From the IMG/VR virus record IMGVR_UViG_3300020477_000164, positions 1 through 20,943 of that record: DNA of 20,943 bases, one strand, 5' to 3'. Positions 7,664 through 14,392 of the stretch are shown in pieces. How positions within the stretch are numbered: position 1 is the first letter of the stretch; each line of letters starts with the position of its first letter. A program made the position numbers and the translations under genes. The stretch is from a virus. The notes under the pieces were generated by a model, which did not search any database, was not told the origin of the DNA, and saw nothing but the letters and a program-made list of their open reading frames with translations.

Positions 7664-8217
7664 TGTCACTAGATCAACAGGCCATGGCACTTTATATGGC
7701 CTATCCACGAAAGGTTGCCCGTGCAGCGGCACTGAGGGCCATCAAAAAGAGCTTGCGTAACGAGGAGTTTGAGGTCCTAATGGAGGCGGTTCTCTCCTAC
7801 GCAAAGTCTAGGGAGGGACAAGACAAGCAGTACACCCCGTACCCAGCAACTTGGTTCAATCAAGAGAGATGGGCAGATGACAGGGAAGAATGGTTCCCGT
7901 CAAAGCCGGAAGTTTCTGTCGAGGAGGCTTGGCTGATGGTGCGAGACGCCGTGCGAAAGCATGGTGTTATGGGTATGCCCGAAGCCCGCAAGTGCCTTCC
8001 TTTGGAAGTTTCTGGTGCGGCAGAGAAAGTAGGCTGGCGAAACCTTTGTGACATGACGGAGTTCAACAGCGAGAAGCTGCGGTCAAATTTCCGTGTTGTT
8101 TATGAGAGGATAGCCAATGGGAGGCCCAGAGAACAAAACCCTGCGGGAACACGAGAAAGCTTTAGCGGCAGCTTGGGAAACATACTTCGCATCAGTGCCG
8201 GGGACAGCGGAGGCTAG
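7660..8217 (+). CDS. Replication-associated protein with 'AYPRK' motif
   Basis: 185 residues. The N-terminal part 'LYMAYPRKVARAAALRAIKK', followed by 'QYTPYPATWFNQERWADD' (about 57-74), is a common module of phage replisome-organiser or helicase-loader type proteins. A second segment (about 88-150) is helical. The role is inferred. The last ~34 residues, rich in G, S, R and P, look like read-through of another frame: from 8117 the +1 frame is more protein-like. The start is coupled to the HNH gene by ATGA; a second ATG follows immediately. Confidence 0.6.
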   Translation: MMSLDQQAMALYMAYPRKVARAAALRAIKKSLRNEEFEVLMEAVLSYAKSREGQDKQYTPYPATWFNQERWADDREEWFPSKPEVSVEEAWLMVRDAVRKHGVMGMPEARKCLPLEVSGAAEKVGWRNLCDMTEFNSEKLRSNFRVVYERIANGRPREQNPAGTRESFSGSLGNILRISAGDSGG

Positions 8218-8422
8218 AGAATCCCTGAGGGTTGCCGCTACATATCCCCTGTCACCGGAGGGAAGACGTGGCACGCCCAGTTTACGAAAGCGCGGCAGAC
8301 AGAAAGAGGGAGAAGTCCTTCGCTCACCAGATAGAGAAGGTGACTGGGGCTTTCCTGAAGAAGACCCCCCCGTTCTACCACGTAGACTTCATGGGGCTGA
8401 CGAGGCAGAGCAAAGGTGCTAA
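8117..8422 (+). CDS. Possible overlapping small gene
   Basis: An ATG inside the previous gene is preceded by a good SD (GAGAGGA, 5-6 nt spacing). Its first ~50 codons ('ENKTLREHEKALAAAWETYF') look like a natural alpha-helical protein, whereas the overlapping C-terminus of the upstream gene does not. The second half overlaps the next nuclease gene in a frame that looks unnatural. Either a true overlapping gene of up to 101 codons, or a frameshift in this stretch. Confidence 0.35.
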   Translation: MGGPENKTLREHEKALAAAWETYFASVPGTAEARESLRVAATYPLSPEGRRGTPSLRKRGRQKEGEVLRSPDREGDWGFPEEDPPVLPRRLHGADEAEQRC

Positions 8423-8717
8423 TGTCGGCTTCTTCGTGGAGATCAAGCATAGGAAAATTGACCACAACAGATACGACACGTACATGCTGTCGTTGAAGAA
8501 GTGGATCAACATGAACCTCATACGCAGGTATGGGGGGGTCCCTGTGTTTCTGGCTATCCGCTATTTGGATATCGACCTGTGCATCCCCGTCACTGACGAG
8601 GTGTTCCCAATCAACTACATGGGAAGGGTCGACAGGGGGGACGAGGCAGACATGGAGCCTTGTATCCTGATACCGATCCCTAGACTGTTGCCATTGGAGA
8701 GGATGCGGGATGGCTGA
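8268..8717 (+). CDS. Small PD-(D/E)XK-type nuclease
   Basis: 149 residues. 'YHVDF' (D40), then 'FFVEIKHR' (E58-x-K60) and a downstream helix 'MLSLKKWINMN' match the D...ExK core of small phage nucleases of the Holliday-junction-resolvase/VRR-like type. A nuclease in DNA recombination or processing is likely; the substrate is unknown. The GTG at 8268 is chosen because GGAGGGAAGAC precedes it; the upstream in-frame ATG at 8232 has no SD. The stop overlaps the RuvC-like gene start by 8 nt. Confidence 0.65.
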   Translation: MARPVYESAADRKREKSFAHQIEKVTGAFLKKTPPFYHVDFMGLTRQSKGANVGFFVEIKHRKIDHNRYDTYMLSLKKWINMNLIRRYGGVPVFLAIRYLDIDLCIPVTDEVFPINYMGRVDRGDEADMEPCILIPIPRLLPLERMRDG

Positions 8718-9249
8718 TCTGAAGATACACAAGCCGGAAAGCACTATTGTGGCTGTCGACCCCGGCAACAAGATGTCGGCGTTTGTGGTCCTAGAAGACG
8801 GTGAGCCTGTTGACCTTGGGATACACGCAAACGAATACTTCCTGTCCCTGCTGGACTACGTGAGCATTATCTGGCCGGAAGCGACACTGGTCATAGAGAT
8901 GATCGCTTGCTACGGGATGCCTGTTGGGGCTGAGGTGTTTGACACTTGTGTGTGGATAGGTCGGTTTAGGGAAAGGTTCCATGGACCCGTTGAGTTTGTG
9001 TACCGAAAAGATGTAAAAATGAACCTTTGCCAGAGCATGAGGGCTAAGGATGCCAACATCCGCCAAGCTGTGATTGATCGGTTCGGCGGTAAAGAGTCTG
9101 GCGTAGGAAACAAGAAATCCCCCGGCCCGCTGTATGGGGCAAAGAAGGACATCTGGGCGGCAATAGCCGTGGGGCTAACATACATGGATGAGATCAATGC
9201 AGGACTTAGAGAGGCGGCTGATACAGGTAGAGGAGAAGCTGAAGTCTGA
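8710..9249 (+). CDS. RuvC-like Holliday junction resolvase (RNase H fold)
   Basis: 179 residues. 'IVAVDPGNKMSAFVV' with D17, 'TLVIEMIACYGMPVG' with E63 and 'GAKKDIWAAIAVGL' with D147 give the acidic triad and the terminal D-x-W-A-A-x-A-V helix of phage RuvC-like resolvases. The expected 'DTCVWIGRF' and 'MRAKDANIRQAVIDRFGG' blocks are also present. It would cut branched DNA before packaging. The ATG follows GAGAGG and overlaps the previous gene. Confidence 0.8.
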   Translation: MADLKIHKPESTIVAVDPGNKMSAFVVLEDGEPVDLGIHANEYFLSLLDYVSIIWPEATLVIEMIACYGMPVGAEVFDTCVWIGRFRERFHGPVEFVYRKDVKMNLCQSMRAKDANIRQAVIDRFGGKESGVGNKKSPGPLYGAKKDIWAAIAVGLTYMDEINAGLREAADTGRGEAEV

Positions 9250-9469
9250 GGTTGGGGACGACAAGGACGACGGGCAGGTGTGGAGGGTTGTCAACGACCA
9301 CACGGCTAGGCTCGCTAAGCTGGACGACATGATATGGAGGGGGAACGGGGACAGCATAACGGCACAGATTATAAAACTACGCACGGAACTCAGGACCATC
9401 GCTATCTGTGTTAGCGTTCTGATCCCAATCATTATGAAGGTGGTCGACGCATGGCTGGAAAAAATCTAG
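9197..9469 (+). CDS. Coiled-coil protein with C-terminal membrane helix (lysis-associated candidate)
   Basis: About 90 residues: a charged heptad-like N-terminal helix ('LERRLIQVEEKLKSEVGDDK'), a short 'WRGNGDSITAQIIKLRTELR' linker and a terminal hydrophobic helix (~68-86) ending 'DAWLEKI'. This is the layout of XhlA-like haemolysin or small holin-accessory peptides. It starts inside the RuvC-like gene and its end overlaps the secreted protease gene. ATG 9197 or ATG 9188 are both possible. The lysis role is an inference from layout and neighbours. Confidence 0.5.
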   Translation: MQDLERRLIQVEEKLKSEVGDDKDDGQVWRVVNDHTARLAKLDDMIWRGNGDSITAQIIKLRTELRTIAICVSVLIPIIMKVVDAWLEKI

Positions 9470-10338
9470 TAGCACTTATAGTCGGACTCCTGACGCTGAG
9501 GCCGGTGCTGGCCGAGAACCGCGAGGTAAAGCCGTCCTACTACAACGCCGTCGTGAGGATTGGTGGATGCAGTGGGGTGCTTATCAAGAAGGGTGATGTC
9601 GTGACCGTAGGTGTGTCGGCACAGCATTGCACGGGCAGGGTCGGAACGACGGTGTACTTCAACAACCCAGACGGGACGGGGGGATTAGCACGATGGATTG
9701 CCGAGGATGTGAAAAGCGACCTTTCTCTGTTTCGTGTGTGGACAAAGGACACGAAGGGGGTTGTTGCCAATGTCCAGCCAGACTCAGAAAAACCCAGCAA
9801 GGAATACAGGGGGTTGGGCTACCCGAAGGGGGAGGGGCCACGGAGAAAGGTCCTCACTTGGGAGGGGACATTCCACATAGACTCACTAGAAGGAAAGCGT
9901 AATCAGTTCAGGGTGGAGTCGGGGGTGTTCAACAATGGAGACTCTGGCGGCGGGGTGTTCAACAACGGCAAGCTGTTTGGCATAACCTCTCACGGGTCAA
10001 AAAACCACGAGCATCTTTTTTCCTGCACGAAGGAGCAGTTGAATGCTTTTCTGGAGAGGGAGGCTGACAAGCTGGACACCAAACTGGTAGAGTGGGATAG
10101 CAGTAAGGCCCCTCCGCTTGGATCAGACAAAGACAGAACAGTCGCTCTGGCTGCGGTGATAAAAAAGCTGGCCGAACTGGACGCCGAGAATAAAAAGCTG
10201 CGGGAGGAGTTGCGGAAGATCCTAGACACGCCAACTAGGGTGCAGGTGTTAGACCCAGAGACGGGAAAGGTTCTGGCCGAGGAGTCCTATCCTTTTGGTA
10301 CGCCCATCAAGCTGGTCCTCCCAGAGGTGAGAAAATGA
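9451..10338 (+). CDS. Secreted trypsin-like serine protease with C-terminal coiled coil
   Basis: 295 residues. An N-terminal signal peptide ('NLVALIVGLLTLRPVLA', cleavage near 21) is followed by a chymotrypsin-fold protease: H59 in 'SAQHC', D90 in 'KSDLSLFRV', S165 in 'NNGDSGGGVF'. C40 and C60 could form the usual disulfide around the histidine loop. After residue ~225 comes a heptad coiled coil ('VIKKLAELDAENKKLREEL') and a short beta-like tail. It is predicted to act outside the cytoplasmic membrane, for example on envelope proteins during lysis or on exported virion proteins. Flanked by a membrane peptide gene (19-nt overlap upstream) and a Cys-rich microprotein (ATGA overlap downstream). 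Confidence 0.82.
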   Translation: MAGKNLVALIVGLLTLRPVLAENREVKPSYYNAVVRIGGCSGVLIKKGDVVTVGVSAQHCTGRVGTTVYFNNPDGTGGLARWIAEDVKSDLSLFRVWTKDTKGVVANVQPDSEKPSKEYRGLGYPKGEGPRRKVLTWEGTFHIDSLEGKRNQFRVESGVFNNGDSGGGVFNNGKLFGITSHGSKNHEHLFSCTKEQLNAFLEREADKLDTKLVEWDSSKAPPLGSDKDRTVALAAVIKKLAELDAENKKLREELRKILDTPTRVQVLDPETGKVLAEESYPFGTPIKLVLPEVRK

Positions 10339-10421
10339 ACTGTTCTTGCACAGGTGCGTGTAACCCAGACTGTCTATGTCCATGTCACAGGAGAGATGAA
10401 GATGCCACAAGAGTCAGTTGA
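10335..10421 (+). CDS. Cysteine-rich 28-residue microprotein
   Basis: ATG overlaps the protease stop (ATGA coupling). The 28 residues begin M-N-C-S-C-T-G-A-C and contain six cysteines at 3, 5, 9, 13, 15 and 17 followed by H18, then a charged tail. Such spacing could bind zinc or another metal, or form disulfides. I do not recognise the family. Its end overlaps the next gene by 20 nt in another frame. Cysteine density and the coupled start make it more than a chance frame; there is no direct proof of expression. Confidence 0.4.
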   Translation: MNCSCTGACNPDCLCPCHRRDEDATRVS

Positions 10422-10632
10422 ACTCGCCGCCAATGACTATGCCATGCTGAAGATGCACGCCATGAACGGCGCGCAGCACGCAGCCAACGGTATTACGGCC
10501 CTGCTCGAAGTGATCCGCTACGAGCATCAGGAGTCGAAGGCCATGGTCTCGCAGGCTGAGGCACTGGGTCACCGGATCGTTGAGGAAAGCGGTTCGGGCA
10601 AGTCACGCAACACGGCTCCCTCGGGTGCCTAG
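10402..10632 (+). CDS. Hypothetical helical protein
   Basis: 76 residues, mostly alpha-helical with several His and Met ('MHAMNGAQHAANGITALLE'), no motif I recognise. The ATG at 10402 is set by AGGAGAG 8 nt upstream; the longer frame from 10354 would include that SD as coding. No membrane segment. It lies between the protease/microprotein pair and a strong hairpin, so it probably ends a transcription unit. Confidence 0.55.
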   Translation: MPQESVELAANDYAMLKMHAMNGAQHAANGITALLEVIRYEHQESKAMVSQAEALGHRIVEESGSGKSRNTAPSGA

Positions 10633-10693
10633 CGTGTCCCCCCGCGACGAGGCTGGCCAGATGGCCGACAATCTGTCGGTACGCCTAAGTCGC

Positions 10694-10735
10694 ATTAGGG
10701 GGGCTTCCCTTCGGGGGGGCCTCCCTAATCTTATT
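10694..10735 (+). terminator. Long UUCG-capped hairpin, likely terminator
   Basis: A 16-bp stem (10694-10709 with 10714-10729) is fully paired with three G.T wobbles, all of which pair only as plus-strand RNA. It is capped by a C(UUCG)G tetraloop and followed by CTTATT. Two smaller perfect stems (GGCC-AGAT-GGCC and CCGACA-ATC-TGTCGG) precede it in the same gene-free gap. Confidence 0.6.
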
Positions 10736-10760
10736 CGTGCCTTGGCTGGGGAGGCTAGAG

Positions 10761-11210
10761 ATGAGTGCGAAGGACTTGAAGGAAAAGATTCTGGAGAGGT
10801 GGGCGGGCCTGAGGATGGCTGAAGAAGCCGTCATGGTTGACGACCTGTCAGAGCTTCTACAGATCAACAGGGAAACTGTGAAGGCACACAACAGGACCCT
10901 TCTGGATAACTACGAGGACGGGGATATGGGGAATATCCACGTAGGGGATGTCGTCAACCACGAGGCACCCACGTCTCTGAAGAAGGGCGCGGGCAAGGGG
11001 ATGATCGCCACCATGGTGTTGGGGGCGTTGGCTGGCGGGGGAGGTCTTGGATACTTTGCCCCGCTTTTGTTGGGAAATGGGAGCGGTGGCAGCGCCGTTG
11101 TGAGTCCCGAGGACTCGGACACGAGATACATACTCGGCCTAGGCAAACCCGACAAACAGGAAGCCAAAAATGAAATACCTAAAGGTGAGAGACAAGATCA
11201 GAAACGGTGA
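10761..11210 (+). CDS. Hypothetical single-pass membrane protein
   Basis: 149 residues: an N-terminal helical, HTH-like part ('DDLSELLQINRETVKAHNR'), a short 'GDMGNIHVGDVV' motif seen in some small phage proteins, and a Gly-rich hydrophobic segment (about 81-104) followed by a polar tail. It could be a membrane anchor or holin-like protein; neither is proven. The ATG is placed by GGGGAGG 6 nt upstream. Its tail overlaps the papain-fold hydrolase by 41 nt. Confidence 0.55.
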   Translation: MSAKDLKEKILERWAGLRMAEEAVMVDDLSELLQINRETVKAHNRTLLDNYEDGDMGNIHVGDVVNHEAPTSLKKGAGKGMIATMVLGALAGGGGLGYFAPLLLGNGSGGSAVVSPEDSDTRYILGLGKPDKQEAKNEIPKGERQDQKR

Positions 11211-11727
11211 CGTTCTAGCGTTCCGTGGTACGAGATGGTGGTCTTGGCTCATAAGGTACTTCACCCAGTCCAGAACCTCACACGTTGGGTTCGCTCTCTG
11301 GATGCACGGTCGACTCTGTGTCATGGAGGCACTGGAGGGGCGTGGCATCAGGATCTTCCCAGTGTCCAAGTGCCTAGAGGATGGCGAGTGGATTGACTGG
11401 TACGAACTCCACAAGCCTGAGGACAACAAGATCGACAGGGAGGTTCTCGTGGCCACCGCCCTGTCGCACTGGGGAAAGCAGTACGCACCGTGGTGGCAGT
11501 TCGTGAGGACGTGGTGCCGATGGCTGCGGAGATACATGGATATGAGGGGCAAGCCCATGGACGTGGACCCTGAGCGTTTCTTCTGCTCTGAGTTCGTCCT
11601 TACCTGCCTCCGCATGTCTGGGTATCTGGGTGAGGGGTTCGCCTCCAACCTCAGCCCTGCGGCGGCATCGCCGGGGGACATCATCGAGCTTCCCTGCCTG
11701 CACCGTATGGGTAAACTGGAGCAGTGA
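11170..11727 (+). CDS. Permuted NlpC/P60 (YiiX-like) papain-fold hydrolase
   Basis: 185 residues. 'IRNGDVLAFRGTRWWSWLI' then 'SRTSHVGFAL' (H38), 'CVMEALEGRGIRIFPVSKC' (E53) and 'RFFCSEFVLTCLR' (C139) give the His-first, Cys-last order of permuted NlpC/P60 proteins, ending in the usual S-P-G-D-I-I segment. The family cleaves amide or ester bonds in cell-wall peptides or lipids. In a phage with membrane and protease genes beside it, it may serve in lysis or cell entry. No signal peptide is visible, so it would need a holin or virion packaging. Confidence 0.78.
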   Translation: MKYLKVRDKIRNGDVLAFRGTRWWSWLIRYFTQSRTSHVGFALWMHGRLCVMEALEGRGIRIFPVSKCLEDGEWIDWYELHKPEDNKIDREVLVATALSHWGKQYAPWWQFVRTWCRWLRRYMDMRGKPMDVDPERFFCSEFVLTCLRMSGYLGEGFASNLSPAAASPGDIIELPCLHRMGKLEQ

Positions 11728-11794
11728 AAGGACCACTACCCGCAGTGGGTACTCAGGTCTGAGTGCTGGATGGATTACGAGGAGGTCGGTGTAG

Positions 11795-12013
11795 ATGACT
11801 AAGCAGTCAAACGACTGGTTCGACCCAAGAATGGGAAACTACGGGTCTATGCCACAAAGCACCGGCAACCTCATCAGCGGACTCAGCATGGACTATGGCT
11901 TGTGGGGGGTCGACCCGTCTGGAGGAATAGGGAACAACTTCCAAGATGACCTGTACGGGACGGCCCACATCCCCTACCCTTACCAAGACTGGTTGAGGTG
12001 GTGGTACTCCTGA
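11795..12013 (+). CDS. Hypothetical protein rich in G, N and aromatic residues
   Basis: 72 residues with many Gly, Asn, Asp, Tyr and Trp ('GGIGNNFQDDLYGTAHIPY') and the ending 'QDWLRWWYS'. No family is recognised; composition suggests a flexible virion-associated or extracellular protein. The start is set by AGGAGG at ~11780. Two small stems lie in the preceding 67-nt gap (TACCC/GGGTA and ACTCA-GGTC-TGAGT). The stop overlaps the nuclease start as TGATG. Confidence 0.5.
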   Translation: MTKQSNDWFDPRMGNYGSMPQSTGNLISGLSMDYGLWGVDPSGGIGNNFQDDLYGTAHIPYPYQDWLRWWYS

Positions 12014-12363
12014 TGGTCAGAGACGAGTTCGTAAGGGAAGCGGAGGTCCTGAGGATCATTGACGGCGACACCTATGTTGCGATGGTTTCTCTGGGCTTTG
12101 ACACGTATCGGAAGATACACATACGACTCAACGGTGTGGATACTTGGGAGTCGAGAGGAGAGGAGCGAGAGCTTGGGAGGCTCGCGACAAGGCACGTCAC
12201 GGGTCTTTGCTCAGATACGGACGGGGAGGTCCTTATCAGGAGCGTCGATTACAAGACTGGGAAATATGGTCGGACCATTGCAGATGTTGTGAGCGTCAGC
12301 GACGGGACCGACTGGGGGAAATCTCTGGTGGAGAATGGTCATGCCAAGAAAAAGAGTACCTAA
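12013..12363 (+). CDS. Staphylococcal-nuclease-like (thermonuclease) protein
   Basis: 116 residues. 'VLRIIDGDTYVAMV' (D17, D19), 'IRLNGVDTWE' (R38, D43, E46) and 'TGKYGRTIADV' (R87) reproduce the Ca2+ and catalytic residues of the SNase fold, including the Arg-Glu-Arg set. It ends 'LVENGHAKKKST', the usual C-terminal helix. It degrades DNA or RNA non-specifically; a phage role in host DNA breakdown is plausible. No signal peptide is visible. The start overlaps the previous stop (TGATG) and the next gene begins 23 nt before its end. Confidence 0.82.
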   Translation: MVRDEFVREAEVLRIIDGDTYVAMVSLGFDTYRKIHIRLNGVDTWESRGEERELGRLATRHVTGLCSDTDGEVLIRSVDYKTGKYGRTIADVVSVSDGTDWGKSLVENGHAKKKST

Positions 12364-12715
12364 GTCCAACAAGGGCCTTCGTGATTTTATGCGGGACGTT
12401 GTCCCCGTGTGGAACAAGCAGTGTGTGAGATGCACCACGGTCTACAGTAAGTTCCACAGGCTGTGTCCAGAGTGCGAGTACGGGGACTGGCTTCTGGAGG
12501 GTGAGGTCGAAAGCACAGAGCCGTCTGATACTCATCCGTTCAACAAACAGCGGGAGCATTACAAGCCTAGGCTGGAAACGATCAGGTCGGTCTGCCGCAT
12601 GATACAGAAGGACTGGGTGAAGGACGGGGACGTCCGAGCTACCCAAGGACCGATGCGATGGACCCCGCCGGGGTCGCAAATGAAGCAGCGAGACGCTGAT
12701 CACGACCAATTTTGA
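12341..12715 (+). CDS. Zinc-finger-like basic hypothetical protein
   Basis: 124 residues. 'CVRCTTVYSKFHRLCPEC' forms two CxxC knuckles near residue 28-45, a likely zinc ribbon. The rest is charged and helical. The family is not recognised. The ATG at 12341 follows GGAG with 8-nt spacing. It is the last rightward gene; a hairpin shared with the leftward operon follows. Confidence 0.55.
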   Translation: MPRKRVPKSNKGLRDFMRDVVPVWNKQCVRCTTVYSKFHRLCPECEYGDWLLEGEVESTEPSDTHPFNKQREHYKPRLETIRSVCRMIQKDWVKDGDVRATQGPMRWTPPGSQMKQRDADHDQF

Positions 12716-12777
12716 CGTGACTCATACCTCACGGGAGGCCATCCAAAGCCCTTAGAGGGCAAATACGGAGGCCAAAT

Positions 12778-12787
12778 CGTGACCGTA
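12778..12787. repeat. CGTGACCGTA motif, copy 1
   Basis: Exact 10-base match to four other intergenic copies at 15916, 17197, 18408 and 19569. This copy lies just beyond the terminator of the leftward operon, between the convergent gene sets. Confidence 0.5.
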
Positions 12788-12792
12788 ACCAC

Positions 12793-12831
12793 AAAAAAAG
12801 GCCCCTGCAAGGGAATTCCTCGCAGGGGCCT
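12793..12831 (-). terminator. Rho-independent terminator of the leftward operon
   Basis: A 10-bp perfect stem (AGGCCCCTGC with GCAGGGGCCT) is followed on the minus strand by seven Ts. It begins eight bases after the stop of the gp88-like gene, so it ends the ribozyme-bearing operon. On the plus strand the stem has no T-run but could still stop rightward transcription. Confidence 0.88.
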
Positions 12832-12838
12832 CTGTGTG

Positions 12839-13567
12839 TCACTTCAGGAAAGGCACGTAGCCTTCCGGCAACATGTCCTTCCTAACTCGGAATCCCGTCA
12901 TGTCTTTCCTTGCCCTGCCTTTGGCAGTCAATCCGACAATGCGGGGCCGTTCGTCTAGGAACCGAAGGTCGTGTTCGTCACCGTCGATGACTTCGAACGT
13001 GCCGTACGTCTTCGGCAACTCCTCGAACACCACCGCGACGTTGCCGCCGCAATGGAGTACGTCCAAGCACTCGTGCCAATTGTCCTCGCTACGCGAGAAG
13101 GTTAGGTAGTAGTTCTCAGGAAACGCTCCGCTCAAAAAGCAGAGCATCCTGCTGAGGTGCTTGGTGTAGTCAAGGAACTGGGTGTCTTTACACTGCTCGA
13201 ATATGTCAGGAGTTTCCTCCTCCCAAGCAATGTCAGATGTCCCGTTCAGCCGAATAACAGGGGTCATCCCCACGGTTTCAGAATCGTACTGGTGCATGGA
13301 ACACTCTCCTTGCAGCGCGGCTCTGAAGGTGAAGTTGTCCTTGAAGAACCACTCCGTCTTGTAGTCGTGAGCCGCTCGCACGTTCTTGTGGAGGAAATGC
13401 CCGCTGTTCCTGAAGCAGGAACTGGCACACCCTTCGCTCTCTTTACCACAGGTGTTCCCGAAGCCGGACGAGTCGGCAGGCGAGAGGTGCATGATCTTCA
13501 TGCTGTATCCCGTCTGCTTCCTGTTCGTCTTCAAGACCTTCGTGTTGCCTTTAGACAACAGATCCAT
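12839..13567 (-). CDS. Gp88-like phage protein
   Basis: 242 residues. 'LSKGNTKVLKT', 'HLSPADSSGFGNTC' with C40-x6-C47-x3-C51, 'VIRLNGTSDIAWEE', 'FLDYTKHLSRM', 'YYLTFSRSEDNWHE', 'GGNVAVVFEELPKTY' and 'VIDGDEHDLRFLD...IVGLTAKG' reproduce, in order, the conserved blocks of the gene-product-88 family. The three cysteines may bind a metal. Biochemical function is unknown. SD CGAAAGGAGAG precedes the ATG. It is the last gene of the leftward operon. Its leader carries a simple hairpin rather than a ribozyme. Confidence 0.8.
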   Translation of the reverse strand: MDLLSKGNTKVLKTNRKQTGYSMKIMHLSPADSSGFGNTCGKESEGCASSCFRNSGHFLHKNVRAAHDYKTEWFFKDNFTFRAALQGECSMHQYDSETVGMTPVIRLNGTSDIAWEEETPDIFEQCKDTQFLDYTKHLSRMLCFLSGAFPENYYLTFSRSEDNWHECLDVLHCGGNVAVVFEELPKTYGTFEVIDGDEHDLRFLDERPRIVGLTAKGRARKDMTGFRVRKDMLPEGYVPFLK

Positions 13568-13600
13568 AGTTCTCTCCTTTCGTTGAGGTAGTGACAGAGT

Positions 13601-13631
13601 GGACCGGTGCGGGTGTCCCCAACACCGGCCC
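13601..13631 (-). other. Leader hairpin before the gp88-like gene
   Basis: GGGCCGGTG pairs with CACCGGTCC (9 bp, one G.T wobble that pairs only on the minus strand) around a small inner GGG/CCC stem. It occupies the slot where other leftward genes have a ribozyme but lacks the L3 loop and catalytic strand. It may instead protect mRNA ends. Confidence 0.45.
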
Positions 13632-13636
13632 CAAGG

Positions 13637-14293
13637 TTAGATGGTTTCAGTTACGTTTGTGAATTCTTCGACTTCGTTGATGACGCTCCCGACCACGGGG
13701 ATGGTGATGCTGGGACGCCGCAGCGTCTCCTTGCTATCCGTCTCCGCGATCATGCAGGAAAGCTCAACCGCTTCTGAAGTCTCGACAGACCACACGCCCT
13801 TGTTTGTGAAGGTCGTGAAGTGAGCCGGTCCAGCCCAAGGGCTGTAGTGGACGGAGTACGTCCCCGGCTCTGAGTCTGAGAGACCCATCGCTCCGGTTTG
13901 TCTCCAAATCCCCGAGGCTCCGAGAGATGAACTTTCGTCCACCTTCGCACGAGCAGACATGAGGTCCATTGGCCTGAAGATTTCGATCTTGCAGTAGGTT
14001 TCGACGGCATCAATGTTCCCACTCGCGGACGAGTGAGGAAGGTGCCATTGTCCACCTATTGCGATCACATCCCCAAGCACGCGAGCGTGGACGTTCTTAC
14101 GCCCCTCGTCTTGCGCCCTCTCTCTGCCAGCCTCGCTGACTTGGAATGAAGATTGACCCATCCAGACATGCTGGGCGTGGGCAATCACCTTTCCGTAGTG
14201 GTAGTCGGGGAGTCCCTGCGTGGTGAGGTCCTCGTTCCGAATCGAAAACAGCCGCTTGTGGCTGTTCCAATAAACTCCACATCGTAATCCCAT
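13637..14293 (-). CDS. Conserved phage hypothetical protein ('VYWNSHK...NVHA')
   Basis: 218 residues. The N-terminal pattern V-Y-W-N-S-H-K-R-L-F-S-I, 'GKVIAHAQHVWM', 'FQVSEAGRER' and 'KNVHARVLGDVI' is one I associate with conserved unannotated phage proteins. The C-terminal two thirds are beta-rich with no known motif. SD is CGAAAGGAAG, 6 nt before ATG. The preceding intergenic region holds a tRNA-like minihelix and two hairpins instead of a clear ribozyme. Confidence 0.6.
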   Translation of the reverse strand: MGLRCGVYWNSHKRLFSIRNEDLTTQGLPDYHYGKVIAHAQHVWMGQSSFQVSEAGRERAQDEGRKNVHARVLGDVIAIGGQWHLPHSSASGNIDAVETYCKIEIFRPMDLMSARAKVDESSSLGASGIWRQTGAMGLSDSEPGTYSVHYSPWAGPAHFTTFTNKGVWSVETSEAVELSCMIAETDSKETLRRPSITIPVVGSVINEVEEFTNVTETI

Positions 14294-14354
14294 AACATCT
14301 TCCTTTCGTGTGCCTGAAAGGCTCAGGCGGGCCGTGACCCGTAGTGGGCCAGAG

Positions 14355-14387
14355 AGGTGGACGGGGGAATCGAACCCCCGCCCACCT
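14355..14387 (-). ncRNA. tRNA-like minihelix (acceptor plus T-arm hairpin)
   Basis: On the minus strand, a 13-bp stem (one G.T wobble) caps in the loop TTCGATT. The inner five pairs GGGGG/CCCCC with this 7-nt loop are a textbook T-arm, and the outer pairs GGTGGGC/GTCCACC mimic a 7-bp acceptor stem. D and anticodon arms are absent, and no complete tRNA can be built around it. It sits 5 nt after the stop of the gene ending at 14393. It may be a tRNA mimic that attracts tRNA-processing enzymes, or a tRNA-derived remnant. Confidence 0.55.
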
Positions 14388-14392
14388 ACTTC

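Noticed and set aside
8238-8771. 177-codon leftward frame over the small nuclease gene
   Set aside because: Shadow of two rightward genes with clear motifs and SDs.
13601-13631. Degenerate HDV-like ribozyme before the gp88-like gene
   Set aside because: A simple hairpin explains all pairing; no L3 or catalytic strand.
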